A stretch of 14,730 nucleotides of DNA. Origin: SVTX01 sp045602385 (GTDB lineage: Bacteria; Bacillota; Clostridia; Oscillospirales; CAG-272). Below, piece by piece: positions 1 to 7,644 of this stretch (position 1 is its first letter; the number at the start of each line of letters is the position of its first letter). A program made the position numbers and the translations under genes. The notes below the pieces were generated by a model, which worked only from the letters and a program-made list of their open reading frames with translations, was not told where the DNA came from and did no database searches. The stretch is taken from the NCBI GenBank assembly GCA_045602385.1, contig JAZSBL010000016.1, positions 1-14,730 of the forward strand, read 5' to 3'.

Positions 1-1
1 G

Positions 2-154
2 ACCGCAGGCACAGCAATCAATAATACGCCATCTGTTGCGCTTCTCAAATCTTTGGGCTTTGAGCTGATCGAAACGGAAAAGGTGTCCTTCTATAAGGAT
101 GCAGACGGCAACGATATTGTGTTTGACGGCGGTGTGTTTGAGTTGGCTTTGTGA
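2..154 (+). CDS. GNAT-family N-acetyltransferase, C-terminal fragment (5' end outside window)
   Basis: This is the last 50 codons of a gene that begins upstream of the window; the frame is open from base 2 and ends at TGA 152-154. The peptide contains an N-N-T-P-S-V-A-L-L-K-S-L-G-F segment. That is the usual C-terminal signature of GNAT acetyltransferases, in which the Asn and the following helix lie by acetyl-CoA and the LGF strand comes next. It is followed by a short beta-rich tail (F-Y-K-D-A-D-G ... V-F-E-L) typical of single-domain RimI/RimJ-like members. The substrate cannot be told from this end. The next gene's ribosome binding site begins immediately after the stop, so the two are very probably cotranscribed. 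The family call is fairly secure; a more specific name is not possible. Confidence 0.75.
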   Translation, partial: TAGTAINNTPSVALLKSLGFELIETEKVSFYKDADGNDIVFDGGVFELAL

Positions 155-160
155 TTAGGA
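155..160 (+). promoter_or_regulatory. Ribosome binding site that fixes the first Nudix start
   Basis: TAGGAG lies 8 bases upstream of ATG 169. An in-frame GTG at 151 also opens this reading frame, but it overlaps the previous stop codon and has no binding site at a usable distance, so ATG 169 is preferred. Confidence 0.7.
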
Positions 161-168
161 GTAAAACA

Positions 169-618
169 ATGTCAAGAATTGAAAAAGTTGAATTTACAAA
201 TATGTGTATGGTCTGCGACGGTGATAGGGTCGTTGTTATCGACAGACAGAAGGAAGATTGGCCGGGTATTACGTTCCCGGGCGGTCACGTAGAGCTTGGT
301 GAATCATTTACGGATGCAGTAATCCGTGAAATCCACGAAGAAACAGGATTGAAAATTTCCTCATTTCAACTGTGTGGAATAAAAGATTGGTACGAAAACG
401 GTTGTAGATACGTTGTCTTGTTCTATAAAACAACCCATTTTGAAGGTGAGCTTGTTTCTTCTGAGGAAGGAAAAGTATGGTGGGAGGATATTGCAAATCT
501 TTCTAATCTCAATCTATCCCTTGATATGAAAGATATGCTCCGTGTTTTTGTGGAAGATGATTTGAGCGAGTTTTTCTACTATCAAAAAGACGGCAAGTGG
601 TTATATGATTTGAAATAA
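169..618 (+). CDS. Nudix hydrolase (MutT/8-oxo-dGTPase-like), first of a tandem pair
   Basis: A 149-residue single-domain Nudix hydrolase that should cleave a nucleoside diphosphate linked to another group, releasing pyrophosphate or a monophosphate, with Mg2+. The full Nudix box GX5EX7REUXEEXGU is present at residues 39-61 (G-H-V-E-L-G-E, then seven residues, then R-E-I-H-E-E-T-G-L), so all metal-binding Glu residues are intact. The residues before it (D-W-P-G-I-T-F-P-G-G) resemble Gram-positive proteins annotated as 8-oxo-dGTP diphosphatase, but the substrate within the Nudix superfamily cannot be read from the box. The gene follows the GNAT stop by 14 bases and precedes the second Nudix start by 22 bases. 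Start chosen: ATG 169 with TAGGAG 8 bases upstream. Cytosolic; no signal or membrane segment. Confidence 0.88.
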   Translation: MSRIEKVEFTNMCMVCDGDRVVVIDRQKEDWPGITFPGGHVELGESFTDAVIREIHEETGLKISSFQLCGIKDWYENGCRYVVLFYKTTHFEGELVSSEEGKVWWEDIANLSNLNLSLDMKDMLRVFVEDDLSEFFYYQKDGKWLYDLK

Positions 619-640
619 TCTACGGAGATTGATTAAAATA

Positions 641-1126
641 ATGGCAGATATACTTTTCAAAACAAACGATTATGTTTTTTCGTACCGTGTCGGTGGACTT
701 CTGATCCACAACGGCAAGGTGCTTATGCAAAAGGCGGTTGATGATGACGGCTACGCCTTTATCGGCGGTCACGTTGCATTTGGTGAAACGACCGCAGAAA
801 CGATAGTAAGAGAATTTAAGGAAGAAATCGGCGCTGACATAAAGGTTGAAAGACTCTTTATGGTGAACGAGAATTTCTTCCCTTGGGGTACTCGTCCTTG
901 TCAGCAGATAAACCTTTACTATTTGGTTTCCTTGAAGGACGAAACGCAAATACCGCTTGATAGAAATTTCAAAGCACTCGACGAGCTTGGCAACGAGCGT
1001 ATTGAACTTGATATGTGTTGGATACCTCTTGAAGATGTACCGAGCAAGAATATCTATCCGCCGCAGGCAAAGGAGTACATCGTGAACATTCCCGATGAGA
1101 TCGTGTACTTTGTTTATAAGGAGTGA
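641..1126 (+). CDS. Nudix hydrolase, second of a tandem pair
   Basis: A 161-residue Nudix hydrolase with an intact box at residues 43-65 (G-H-V-A-F-G-E, seven residues, R-E-F-K-E-E-I-G-A); the last position is Ala rather than a bulky residue, which is tolerated. Outside the box it differs clearly from the first Nudix gene, for example in the segment E-N-F-F-P-W-G-T at 77-84, so this is not a recent tandem duplication and the substrates are probably different. The start is uncertain. TTG 629 would open the frame 12 bases earlier but lies only one base from its GGAG; ATG 641 has the same GGAG (624-627) at a long 13-base spacing. ATG 641 is preferred because the Nudix fold then begins normally. 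The stop TGA 1124-1126 overlaps the spacer of the next gene's ribosome binding site, indicating cotranscription. Confidence 0.86.
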   Translation: MADILFKTNDYVFSYRVGGLLIHNGKVLMQKAVDDDGYAFIGGHVAFGETTAETIVREFKEEIGADIKVERLFMVNENFFPWGTRPCQQINLYYLVSLKDETQIPLDRNFKALDELGNERIELDMCWIPLEDVPSKNIYPPQAKEYIVNIPDEIVYFVYKE

Positions 1127-1130
1127 ACGT

Positions 1131-1667
1131 ATGGGGAGCGTTATATTAGTTTGCGGTTTGAATGGCGCAGGCAAAAGCACACTGGCAAAAGCACTTGCTG
1201 AAAGATTGAATCTCCGCTTCATTGATATTGAAGATATATACTTTTCTCGTCAAGACAATCCTGATTATCCGTATGAAAAATCCCGTCCTTACGAAGAGGT
1301 TGTGTCAATGCTTACAAACATTGCAAACGGTGAAAATGACTTTGTTCTGGCATCGGTAACAGGCAGCTTTGGAGGTGAGTTTATTTCTAACTTGAAGTGT
1401 GTAATCTCTATTGAAGTTCCAAAGGAGATACGATTAAAGCGAGTACATAATAGGTCATACATACTTTTCGGTGAGAAAAGTTGTAAAGGCGGTGATTATT
1501 ACGAGCAAATCAAGTCCTTCCATAATTTTTGTGCTTCAAGGGATGAAAATTTAGTTAATGATTGGCTATCAACTATATGTTGCCCCATATTTAGAGTAGA
1601 TGGAACATTGCCAATAAGTGATAATGTGAATCTGATTGCTAAAAAGTTGAATTCACAGAAGGAGTAA
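1131..1667 (+). CDS. P-loop (AAA-type) ATPase, shikimate/adenylate kinase-like small kinase
   Basis: A 178-residue soluble protein with an N-terminal Walker A motif G-L-N-G-A-G-K-S-T at residues 9-17, followed by A-L-A-E-R-L and then F-I-D-I-E-D-I. This order resembles shikimate, gluconate and adenylate-type kinases, where an acidic pair after the second strand binds Mg2+ or substrate. The later segment K-E-I-R-L-K-R-V-H-N-R-S is consistent with the Arg-rich LID region of such kinases. I infer a small-molecule phosphotransferase, but the substrate is unknown and database names for such proteins are usually just AAA family ATPase. Start chosen: ATG 1131 with AAGGAG 7 bases upstream; an earlier in-frame ATG at 1095 lies inside the preceding gene. 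The stop codon TAATGATG is shared with the next gene's start region, implying translational coupling. Confidence 0.75.
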   Translation: MGSVILVCGLNGAGKSTLAKALAERLNLRFIDIEDIYFSRQDNPDYPYEKSRPYEEVVSMLTNIANGENDFVLASVTGSFGGEFISNLKCVISIEVPKEIRLKRVHNRSYILFGEKSCKGGDYYEQIKSFHNFCASRDENLVNDWLSTICCPIFRVDGTLPISDNVNLIAKKLNSQKE

Positions 1668-1669
1668 TG

Positions 1670-2473
1670 ATGGACTTTGAACAACTTGCAAAAATAGAAA
1701 ACGAAAGTGAACGTGTGAACAGAACCTATGATATATTCAACGAGGATGCAAGGCTCAATCATTCAAAAGCCGCAAGAGTTGAATTTTTGACTACCGTTCA
1801 CTATATAGAAAAATACTTGAAAGAGGGCGACAAGATACTCGACATCGGTGCAGGCGCAGGTGAATACAGCCTCTACTTTGCCCGTAAGGGTTATGAAGTA
1901 TCGGCTCTTGAGCTTGCCGATGCCAATATTGCCGCTTTCAAAAAGAAGCTCACGCCCGAAGATAAGATTGACCTCGTTCAAGGTAATGCACTTGACCTCT
2001 CTCGCTATGCAGATACGTCGTTTGATATTGTCCTTCTGTTCGGCCCGCTTTATCATCTCCAAAATGAGGCGGACAAGCAGAAATGCATCAGCGAAGCAAA
2101 GCGTGTCTGCAAGGACGGCGGTAAGATCTTCTTCGCCTTTATTTCCAACGACTTTGTTTTCCTCACCGAATTCGGATATGACGTTGAATATTTCAGCAAC
2201 GGTGATTATGACAAGGAAACCTTTAAGCTGAATGACTTTCCGTTTGTGTTCCATACGGTTGGTGCTGCGAGAAAACTTCTTGCAGACGGTAATGTTCACA
2301 TATTGCATGAGGTTGCATCCGACGGAGCAAGCGAGCTTTTGGCGGCACGAATCAACGAAATGAGCGACGAGGACTATACGCAGTATCTCCGCTATCATTT
2401 TTATATCTGCGAAAAGCTTGAGTTTCTTGGTATGACCAATCATTTATTGTTCGTAGGAGAAAAGTGTATCTAA
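1670..2473 (+). CDS. Class I SAM-dependent methyltransferase
   Basis: A 267-residue protein with a Rossmann-fold methyltransferase core. Motif I is I-L-D-I-G-A-G-A-G-E at residues 56-65, the SAM-binding glycine loop. An acidic residue closes the second strand (A-L-E at 79-81, binding the ribose hydroxyls), Q-G-N-A follows at 104-107, and F-D-I-V-L-L-F-G-P-L-Y-H-L at 118-130 is motif IV. The C-terminal third (about 165-250) contains no motif I recognise and would form the substrate-specific lid. The methyl acceptor is unknown; the company of Nudix and kinase genes makes a small molecule likelier than DNA or rRNA, which is inference. ATG codons occur at 1667 and 1670; the AAGGAG at 1659-1664 gives a 5-base spacing only to 1670. 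Last gene of its operon, followed by a strong terminator. Confidence 0.85.
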   Translation: MDFEQLAKIENESERVNRTYDIFNEDARLNHSKAARVEFLTTVHYIEKYLKEGDKILDIGAGAGEYSLYFARKGYEVSALELADANIAAFKKKLTPEDKIDLVQGNALDLSRYADTSFDIVLLFGPLYHLQNEADKQKCISEAKRVCKDGGKIFFAFISNDFVFLTEFGYDVEYFSNGDYDKETFKLNDFPFVFHTVGAARKLLADGNVHILHEVASDGASELLAARINEMSDEDYTQYLRYHFYICEKLEFLGMTNHLLFVGEKCI

Positions 2474-2511
2474 AAACTGCCTTAACGAAAAGACTTATTC
2501 TATTAAGCCAC

Positions 2512-2549
2512 AAAAAATCCGACACGGAATGTTCCGTGTCGGATTTTTT
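2512..2549. terminator. Bidirectional intrinsic terminator between convergent operons
   Basis: A perfect 18-bp inverted repeat (2512-2529 pairs with 2532-2549) around a TG centre, in practice a long stem with a 4-base loop. The core CCGACACGGAA/TTCCGTGTCGG is flanked by six A on the left and a run of T on the right. Either strand therefore gives a GC-rich hairpin followed by U residues. It lies 38 bases after the methyltransferase stop and 3 bases beyond the stop of the converging ABC transporter gene, so it can end both transcripts. Confidence 0.93.
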
Positions 2550-2552
2550 TGT

Positions 2553-4757
2553 TTATTCCATTTTTGACATTTCTCTTTGAGCCATGACAAGCCCATAATA
2601 GATTCCCTTTTTCTCGATAAGCTCGTCGTGTGTGCCAACCTCGGCAATTCTGCCCTTATCCAGTACGACAAGTCTTGTCGCATTCCTGAGCGTGGACAGG
2701 CGGTGTGCAATCGCTATCGTCGTTCTGTTTGCCGAAAGATTACGCAGGGCGTCCTGTATCTGCTTTTCGGTCTCTGTATCAAGAGATGCCGTAGCCTCGT
2801 CGAGAATGAGTATTTTGGGGTCTCTGAGCAGCGCTCTTGCAATAGCAATTCTCTGCCTTTCTCCGCCCGAAAGACTATATCCTTTCTCTCCTACGCGGGT
2901 GTTATATCCGTCCTGGAGCTTCATGATAAAGTCGTGCGCGCCGGCAAGCTTTGACACCTTGATTATCTCTTCCCTCGTTGCCTCGGGCTTTGCGTAAGCT
3001 ATGTTCTGGTATATATTACCCGCAAACAAGAATGTCTCCTGCAACACTACACCCATCTGGGAGCGCAAAGCTTCCTGCGATATATCTCTGATATCAACAC
3101 CGTCGATACATATACTTCCCGACTCGACGTCGTACATTCGCATGATCAGGTTTATAAGCGTTGATTTGCCTACTCCCGATTTGCCGACGAGGCCTATGAA
3201 TTCTCCGCTTTTTATGTGAATGTCGATATTGGTCAAAACCTCGGTGCCGCTATCATATCCAAACGATACATTGTTAATATCAATGTCGCCCTTGATTATA
3301 GGTGACACGGCCTTGTCTGCATCCGCGACCTCCTCTTCCTCGTCTATTATCTCAAACACCTTTGAAGTAGAGGTTATAAATGCAACTATCTGACGCGGAA
3401 CGGTGGAAAGCATTCTTAAGGGACCGTATATCATGCTTGCATACATCGAGTACTTTGACATTTCTCCAAGTGTCATTTCCCCGCCGAGTATTTCGTTGCC
3501 TATGTAGAACAATATAATGAATTCGCCAAAGCACATAAGGAATTGCAATACGGGCATCAGCGTATACCAAAGGGTATCCGACTTTATCTGCATATCGCGC
3601 TCCTCTGCCGCCGCGCGCTCGTATCTCTCCGTTTCCTTATGCTCCATACCAAATGACTTTACAACACGAATACCCGAAAAGATATCGTGAAGTATTGAGT
3701 TTGACTTAGAGCCAAGCTGCCAGCAACGGCGGAAGAGCTTGTGCGCTTTACGCCAGAAGAAACTGAAGCCAAGTACGACAAGCGGCACGGGTATCAAAAT
3801 GAGTATGAACAAAATACTCAAATCAGATGCCACAAATACGATTCCTATCGCCAACAGCAGCAGCATCTGCTCTACAAGCGCGGGAAGAAAATGCACAAGA
3901 AAGCTTCGTATCTGTCCTACGTCGTGCGACACGCGGCGCATAAGCTCGCCTGCGGTCCTTTTGGATATCTTTGCAATCGAGAGCTTCTGTATCTTCTCGA
4001 ACAGCATATTACGGAGATCTACAACTATTCCGTTGCTTGCATTTATAAGCAAGTGCGAACGGAACATTGAAAACAATCTTACAACCGTCTGCACCAAAAG
4101 CATCAAGAGCACCGTAAGGACATAGCTTGTCACGGACAATCCTTTCGGATCCTTTGTATTGATGTATTCATCGGTGATTATTCTGCTTATCTCCGGGGAT
4201 ATAAGATTCAATCCGCTTACAACAAAGAAAAACAGTATTGAGAGGAAAATGAAAAGCTTATAGGGCTTTACTATTCCCCACAGTCTTTTCAGATTGCGCA
4301 GCTTATCGCGTTTAGATAATCTCTTTACGTCTGCGCCGCGATCTTTTTTGCCTTTATCGCCGTCACGGTCGTAATTCTCGAAGCCTACGCCCTCTGTGAT
4401 GCGGTTAAATTGCTTTGATGCCGCGATAGCCGCCTTGCTCTCCGACATATCTGTTCTGCACAGTAAATGCGCTTCACCGTCGTTTTTACTATTATACTGA
4501 ACTGTGGCAGAGCCTACGCCCACCTCGACCTTGATCTCCGATATGTCGGATAGAGGTATTCTCTCTATCTCTTGCTTATCTCTGAATACTACAAGGTCGT
4601 GGCTATCGACCACAACCGCGCCCTTACACCTCAAGGAAGGCTCGGAAGGATGCAGGTTATACCCAAACGATAATATAGCGTCCTCTTTATTTACACCGGG
4701 GCAAAGCTCCCAGATGTCCTTCCTCGGGGAGTTTTTTTTCTTTTTGAATCCTATCAC
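2553..4757 (-). CDS. ABC half-exporter with N-terminal PH-like domain (DUF1854-associated, no zinc ribbon)
   Basis: A 734-residue half-transporter, longer than the usual 580-600 because of an N-terminal cytosolic extension. Residues about 25-122 form a beta-rich, PH-like segment ending in a helix; 124-150 is a highly charged linker. Residues about 165-470 hold the six membrane segments of an ABC exporter. The ATPase follows: Walker A G-K-S-G-V-G-K-S-T 525-533, Q-loop Gln573, signature L-S-G-G-E 629-633, Walker B I-L-I-L-D-E 649-654 with catalytic Glu654, and H-loop His685. All catalytic residues are intact. The start is GTG 4757, with AAAGGAGG 8 bases upstream; a nearby ATG at 4762 is out of frame. 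It is the last gene of the three-gene operon, 36 bases after the DUF1854 gene. Exporter topology is family knowledge; the substrate is unknown. Confidence 0.92.
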   Translation of the reverse strand: MIGFKKKKNSPRKDIWELCPGVNKEDAILSFGYNLHPSEPSLRCKGAVVVDSHDLVVFRDKQEIERIPLSDISEIKVEVGVGSATVQYNSKNDGEAHLLCRTDMSESKAAIAASKQFNRITEGVGFENYDRDGDKGKKDRGADVKRLSKRDKLRNLKRLWGIVKPYKLFIFLSILFFFVVSGLNLISPEISRIITDEYINTKDPKGLSVTSYVLTVLLMLLVQTVVRLFSMFRSHLLINASNGIVVDLRNMLFEKIQKLSIAKISKRTAGELMRRVSHDVGQIRSFLVHFLPALVEQMLLLLAIGIVFVASDLSILFILILIPVPLVVLGFSFFWRKAHKLFRRCWQLGSKSNSILHDIFSGIRVVKSFGMEHKETERYERAAAEERDMQIKSDTLWYTLMPVLQFLMCFGEFIILFYIGNEILGGEMTLGEMSKYSMYASMIYGPLRMLSTVPRQIVAFITSTSKVFEIIDEEEEVADADKAVSPIIKGDIDINNVSFGYDSGTEVLTNIDIHIKSGEFIGLVGKSGVGKSTLINLIMRMYDVESGSICIDGVDIRDISQEALRSQMGVVLQETFLFAGNIYQNIAYAKPEATREEIIKVSKLAGAHDFIMKLQDGYNTRVGEKGYSLSGGERQRIAIARALLRDPKILILDEATASLDTETEKQIQDALRNLSANRTTIAIAHRLSTLRNATRLVVLDKGRIAEVGTHDELIEKKGIYYGLVMAQREMSKME

Positions 4758-4765
4758 CTCATCTT

Positions 4766-4773
4766 CCTCCTTT
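4766..4773 (-). promoter_or_regulatory. Ribosome binding site that fixes a GTG start
   Basis: On the minus strand this reads AAAGGAGG, 8 bases before GTG 4757. It supports GTG as the true start of the 734-residue ABC protein; the ATG at 4762 lies in another frame. Confidence 0.8.
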
Positions 4774-4793
4774 CCTTGTATTTTTTTCGTATT

Positions 4794-5324
4794 TTAAAGA
4801 TACAGTTCTATTTTTCTATAGCTCTTTGCGCTGAGGGCGGATATACTCTTAACGGTATATCTATTGGAATCCACGTCAACAAGGACAATGCTATCCCCGC
4901 TTGTATGTAAAATGTTCTTGTAGGTATCCTGCATTGTGAAGCTCTGCTCTCTGCCGTCCTCAAGGGTTACCTTCCAATAGGAAAATCCGTATCTTTCCTT
5001 AAGGCTTTTTATCTCCTTTATGACGGGAGAATAGTATTTTCTTTCTATTTCCTTTACAACAAGTTCTCTTGATGCGCCGTCAAGCTCCGACACGTCGTAT
5101 ATGATACCGATCTCGTTTTTCTCGTCATCAAGCACAGAGATAAATTTTAATCCAAGATCAAACGGAAATGCGCGATGCAAGAAGATCCTCGCGTATTCCT
5201 TTTCTCCCGCGTTATGTCTTAACGTAAGAGCCAAAAAGCCGTTCTTTTCCTTAAAGCTTGCATTTTGCCCGTCCAATTTGAGAATGTGGGCAGACTGCTC
5301 ATTGATTATTCTATTTTCTTCCAT
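4794..5324 (-). CDS. DUF1854 family protein, partner of the flanking ABC transporters
   Basis: A 176-residue soluble protein without membrane segments that I recognise as DUF1854. Family hallmarks I see are R-A-F-P-F-D (51-56) followed by I-S-V-L-D-D-E (62-68) and E-I-G-I-I-Y-D (71-77); the helix ending E-R-K-Y-Y-S-P-V-I (94-102), a strong signature; R-Y-G-F-S-Y-W-K-V (111-119); and the tail D-S-N-R-Y-T-V ... L-S-A-K-S-Y-R-K-I-E (152-173). The biochemical role of the family is not known to me. In other phyla it is encoded with paired ABC transporters, often near cyanophycin genes, and named for that association. Here it sits between the two transporter genes, 14 bases after the first and 36 before the second, so it is very likely a subunit or regulator of that transporter (inference). 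ATG 5324 has GGGGGAG 6 bases upstream. Confidence 0.82.
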   Translation of the reverse strand: MEENRIINEQSAHILKLDGQNASFKEKNGFLALTLRHNAGEKEYARIFLHRAFPFDLGLKFISVLDDEKNEIGIIYDVSELDGASRELVVKEIERKYYSPVIKEIKSLKERYGFSYWKVTLEDGREQSFTMQDTYKNILHTSGDSIVLVDVDSNRYTVKSISALSAKSYRKIELYL

Positions 5325-5338
5325 TAAGGTCTCCCCCT

Positions 5339-7630
5339 TTACTCAATTATTCCGGCATTTTTAAGTGCCTCTGCTTGCAGAGTGTAGAGCTTGTTGTAAA
5401 CTCCGTCCTCTATGGCTAAAAGCTCCTTGTGTGTTCCACGCTCCGCAACCTTACCGTCCTCAATGACGATAAGCTCGTCAGCGTCGCGCAGCGTTGAAAG
5501 CCTGTGCGCTATCATTATCGTGGTTTTATCGCGCGTAAGCTCGGACAGCGCGTTCTGGATCTTCTTCTCGGTTTCGGTGTCCATTGCGGCAGTAGCTTCG
5601 TCGAGTATAAGTATCTTAGGATCTCGCAAAATCGCGCGGGCAATAGAAAGTCTCTGCTTTTCACCGCCGGAAAGATCCTTGAAGCCAAAGCCTATCTTTG
5701 TGTTATAGCCGTCGGGAAGCTTAATAATAAAGTCGTGCGCGCCTGAAAGCTTGGCGGCCCTTATAACTTCCTCATAGCTTGCGTCGGGCTTTGCGTAACG
5801 GATATTATCAAGTATTGAGCCTATAAAGAAGAAGGTCTCCTGCGATACTATCGCTATATTCTCATACAGAGCATTGAATGAGAGATCCTTGACGTTTATA
5901 CCGTCGACAAGTATCTCACCCTCGTTTGCATCATAAAGTCGCATAATAAGGTTTACTATTGTACTCTTACCTGCGCCCGAATGTCCCACGATTCCAAGCA
6001 TCTTGCCCGCCTTGACGCCAAAGCTTACGTTGTTAATTACCTTGTGATTTTTGATATACGAGAACTCAACGTTCTTGAATTCAACGTCTCCGCGTATTTC
6101 TTCGGGTGTTATGGCATCGTCCTTTTCCTTTATATCGGGCTCGGTGTCGTATATCTCGAAAAGTCTTTGCAGTGCGTTGGTGCTTGACGCAGACCAATCT
6201 ATCATATCGGCAAAGAAATACATCGGGGTGTATATCATATTGACGTATGCGACGAACTTGATAAGCTGACCGTATGTGAAGTCGTTATAGCCCGAAATTA
6301 CCATCCAGCCGCCCACACCGAGCGCAATGATATTTCCCGCGTACAGTATAAGACCGAGTGAGGGATAAACGTAATTATTGAACACCGACAGGTTCTTCTG
6401 GTACTCCGCGGCGCGACGGCTGGTACCGTGAAATCTCTCTGTCTCGGCTCTCTCACGCGAGAAGGCCTTTACAACTCTTGCTCCCTGCAATACGTCGGAA
6501 AGCTGGGAATTAAGTCTTCTTGACCCCGAATAGTTCTTGGCGTGGAGCTTCATCTCCTTGCGGTAGCTCTGTAAAATGATAAAGAAGAAAAGCGGTACGG
6601 TAAAGAGCGAGCAAAGCGCCAAAAGCGGATTTTCGATAAAGAGTATTACGCAAATTACCACTACCTGAACGATATTCACCAAAAAGTAAGGTACACCGTC
6701 ACAGAAGAAGGAGTAGATCGTATTTGAGTCCTCATTAACCTGCGTCATAAGCGCGCCGGTCTGCCGTCCGTTGAAGAATGAAAGCGACAGCTTCTCAATC
6801 GATGTAAATACCGTCATTTTAAGGTCGTAGACGATCTTTGCGGCAATCTTCGCGGAAATTCGACCGTTGATTATGGTAAATATCTGTGAGAGCACCTTGG
6901 TTGCAACGATCATACCGATAACAAGCAGTATCTCGCCAAAGAATCCGCCGTTTTCGCTTAACACCTCATCGTAGAAGAACTCATTTGAGAAATATGGCAC
7001 GGCAATGCTTGTTGCGGTGAGCAAAACGAGCGAGAGGAGCATTATCGCGATATACTTTTTATACTTTGCAAGGAACATTCCGAAGCGGCGGTAGAGCTTT
7101 CCCTTTTCCATGCATCTTGGGCAGACCTTACGGTTTTTGTCGGGATAGCGCATTCCGCACTTAGGGCAACGGTGAGCGCTTGGCTCGTCCTCTTCGTCGA
7201 TATCAAAATCAGGTGAGGTTATCTCGCCCTTTTTCATGCGCTCAAAATACTTGATAAATACAAGCGCAGAGGCGCGGCAGGTGTTGGTCATTGCACTCAA
7301 GAAGGCGTAGTGACCGTCATTGAGCTTTGCGACGAGCCTTGCGCTTGATTGCATCTCATCAAGCTCAAGAGCCTCAACGTCTGCTATATCATATACGTCC
7401 AAGCTGCTTTCGCGCCATTCCTGCTTCAGGCTTTTGCCGTTTGTGCCCGTTATTACAACGGTTCCGGAGATGACATATATGTTCTCTGCCGTTGCGATCA
7501 CGTAGGTGTCGCAAAAGGAATGCTCTCTGTTCATATCGCTATATGCCGCGATCATTATCTTATCGGTTTCAACGCCGCTTTGACGAAGCGACTCGAAAAT
7601 ATGGTCGGGTACTCGGTCGATAAGGAACAT
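5339..7630 (-). CDS. ABC half-exporter with N-terminal PH-like domain and C4 zinc ribbon (DUF1854-associated)
   Basis: A 763-residue half-transporter and first gene of the operon. Residues about 10-135 form a beta-rich domain aligning loosely with the N-terminus of the 734-residue partner; both end in an acidic strand, a short loop and a helix rich in Ala and Lys. An acidic linker leads to a zinc ribbon, C-P-K-C-G at 155-159 and C-P-R-C at 170-173. Membrane segments occupy about 190-480. The ATPase has Walker A G-H-S-G-A-G-K-S-T 549-557, Q-loop Gln597, L-S-G-G-E 653-657, Walker B with Asp677 and catalytic Glu678, and H-loop His709, so it is intact. The start is ATG 7630, with GAGG 8 bases upstream; a TTG at 7666 opens the frame earlier but lies just 3 bases after the expected transcription start. 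Probably forms a heterodimer with the other half-transporter. Confidence 0.92.
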   Translation of the reverse strand: MFLIDRVPDHIFESLRQSGVETDKIMIAAYSDMNREHSFCDTYVIATAENIYVISGTVVITGTNGKSLKQEWRESSLDVYDIADVEALELDEMQSSARLVAKLNDGHYAFLSAMTNTCRASALVFIKYFERMKKGEITSPDFDIDEEDEPSAHRCPKCGMRYPDKNRKVCPRCMEKGKLYRRFGMFLAKYKKYIAIMLLSLVLLTATSIAVPYFSNEFFYDEVLSENGGFFGEILLVIGMIVATKVLSQIFTIINGRISAKIAAKIVYDLKMTVFTSIEKLSLSFFNGRQTGALMTQVNEDSNTIYSFFCDGVPYFLVNIVQVVVICVILFIENPLLALCSLFTVPLFFFIILQSYRKEMKLHAKNYSGSRRLNSQLSDVLQGARVVKAFSRERAETERFHGTSRRAAEYQKNLSVFNNYVYPSLGLILYAGNIIALGVGGWMVISGYNDFTYGQLIKFVAYVNMIYTPMYFFADMIDWSASSTNALQRLFEIYDTEPDIKEKDDAITPEEIRGDVEFKNVEFSYIKNHKVINNVSFGVKAGKMLGIVGHSGAGKSTIVNLIMRLYDANEGEILVDGINVKDLSFNALYENIAIVSQETFFFIGSILDNIRYAKPDASYEEVIRAAKLSGAHDFIIKLPDGYNTKIGFGFKDLSGGEKQRLSIARAILRDPKILILDEATAAMDTETEKKIQNALSELTRDKTTIMIAHRLSTLRDADELIVIEDGKVAERGTHKELLAIEDGVYNKLYTLQAEALKNAGIIE

Positions 7631-7638
7631 ACATCTCA

Positions 7639-7644
7639 CCTCTC
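7639..7644 (-). promoter_or_regulatory. Ribosome binding site for the zinc-ribbon ABC gene
   Basis: Minus strand GAGAGG lies 8 bases before ATG 7630. Together with the promoter position it favours ATG 7630 over the in-frame TTG at 7666. Confidence 0.6.

Noticed and set aside
169..1126. Recent tandem duplication of the Nudix gene
   Set aside because: The two proteins share the Nudix box and little else; their N-termini, loops and C-terminal parts differ, so any duplication is ancient.
1763..2443. A 226-codon open frame on the minus strand opposite the methyltransferase gene
   Set aside because: It is antisense to a gene with clear methyltransferase motifs, encodes no recognisable domain, and has a shadow-frame composition. 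The same applies to the 200-codon minus frame at 620-1222 opposite the Nudix and kinase genes.
3739..4125. Open frames on the plus strand inside the ABC transporter gene
   Set aside because: They are Ser/Cys/Arg-rich mirror translations of the transporter membrane region and have no sensible ribosome binding site or motif.
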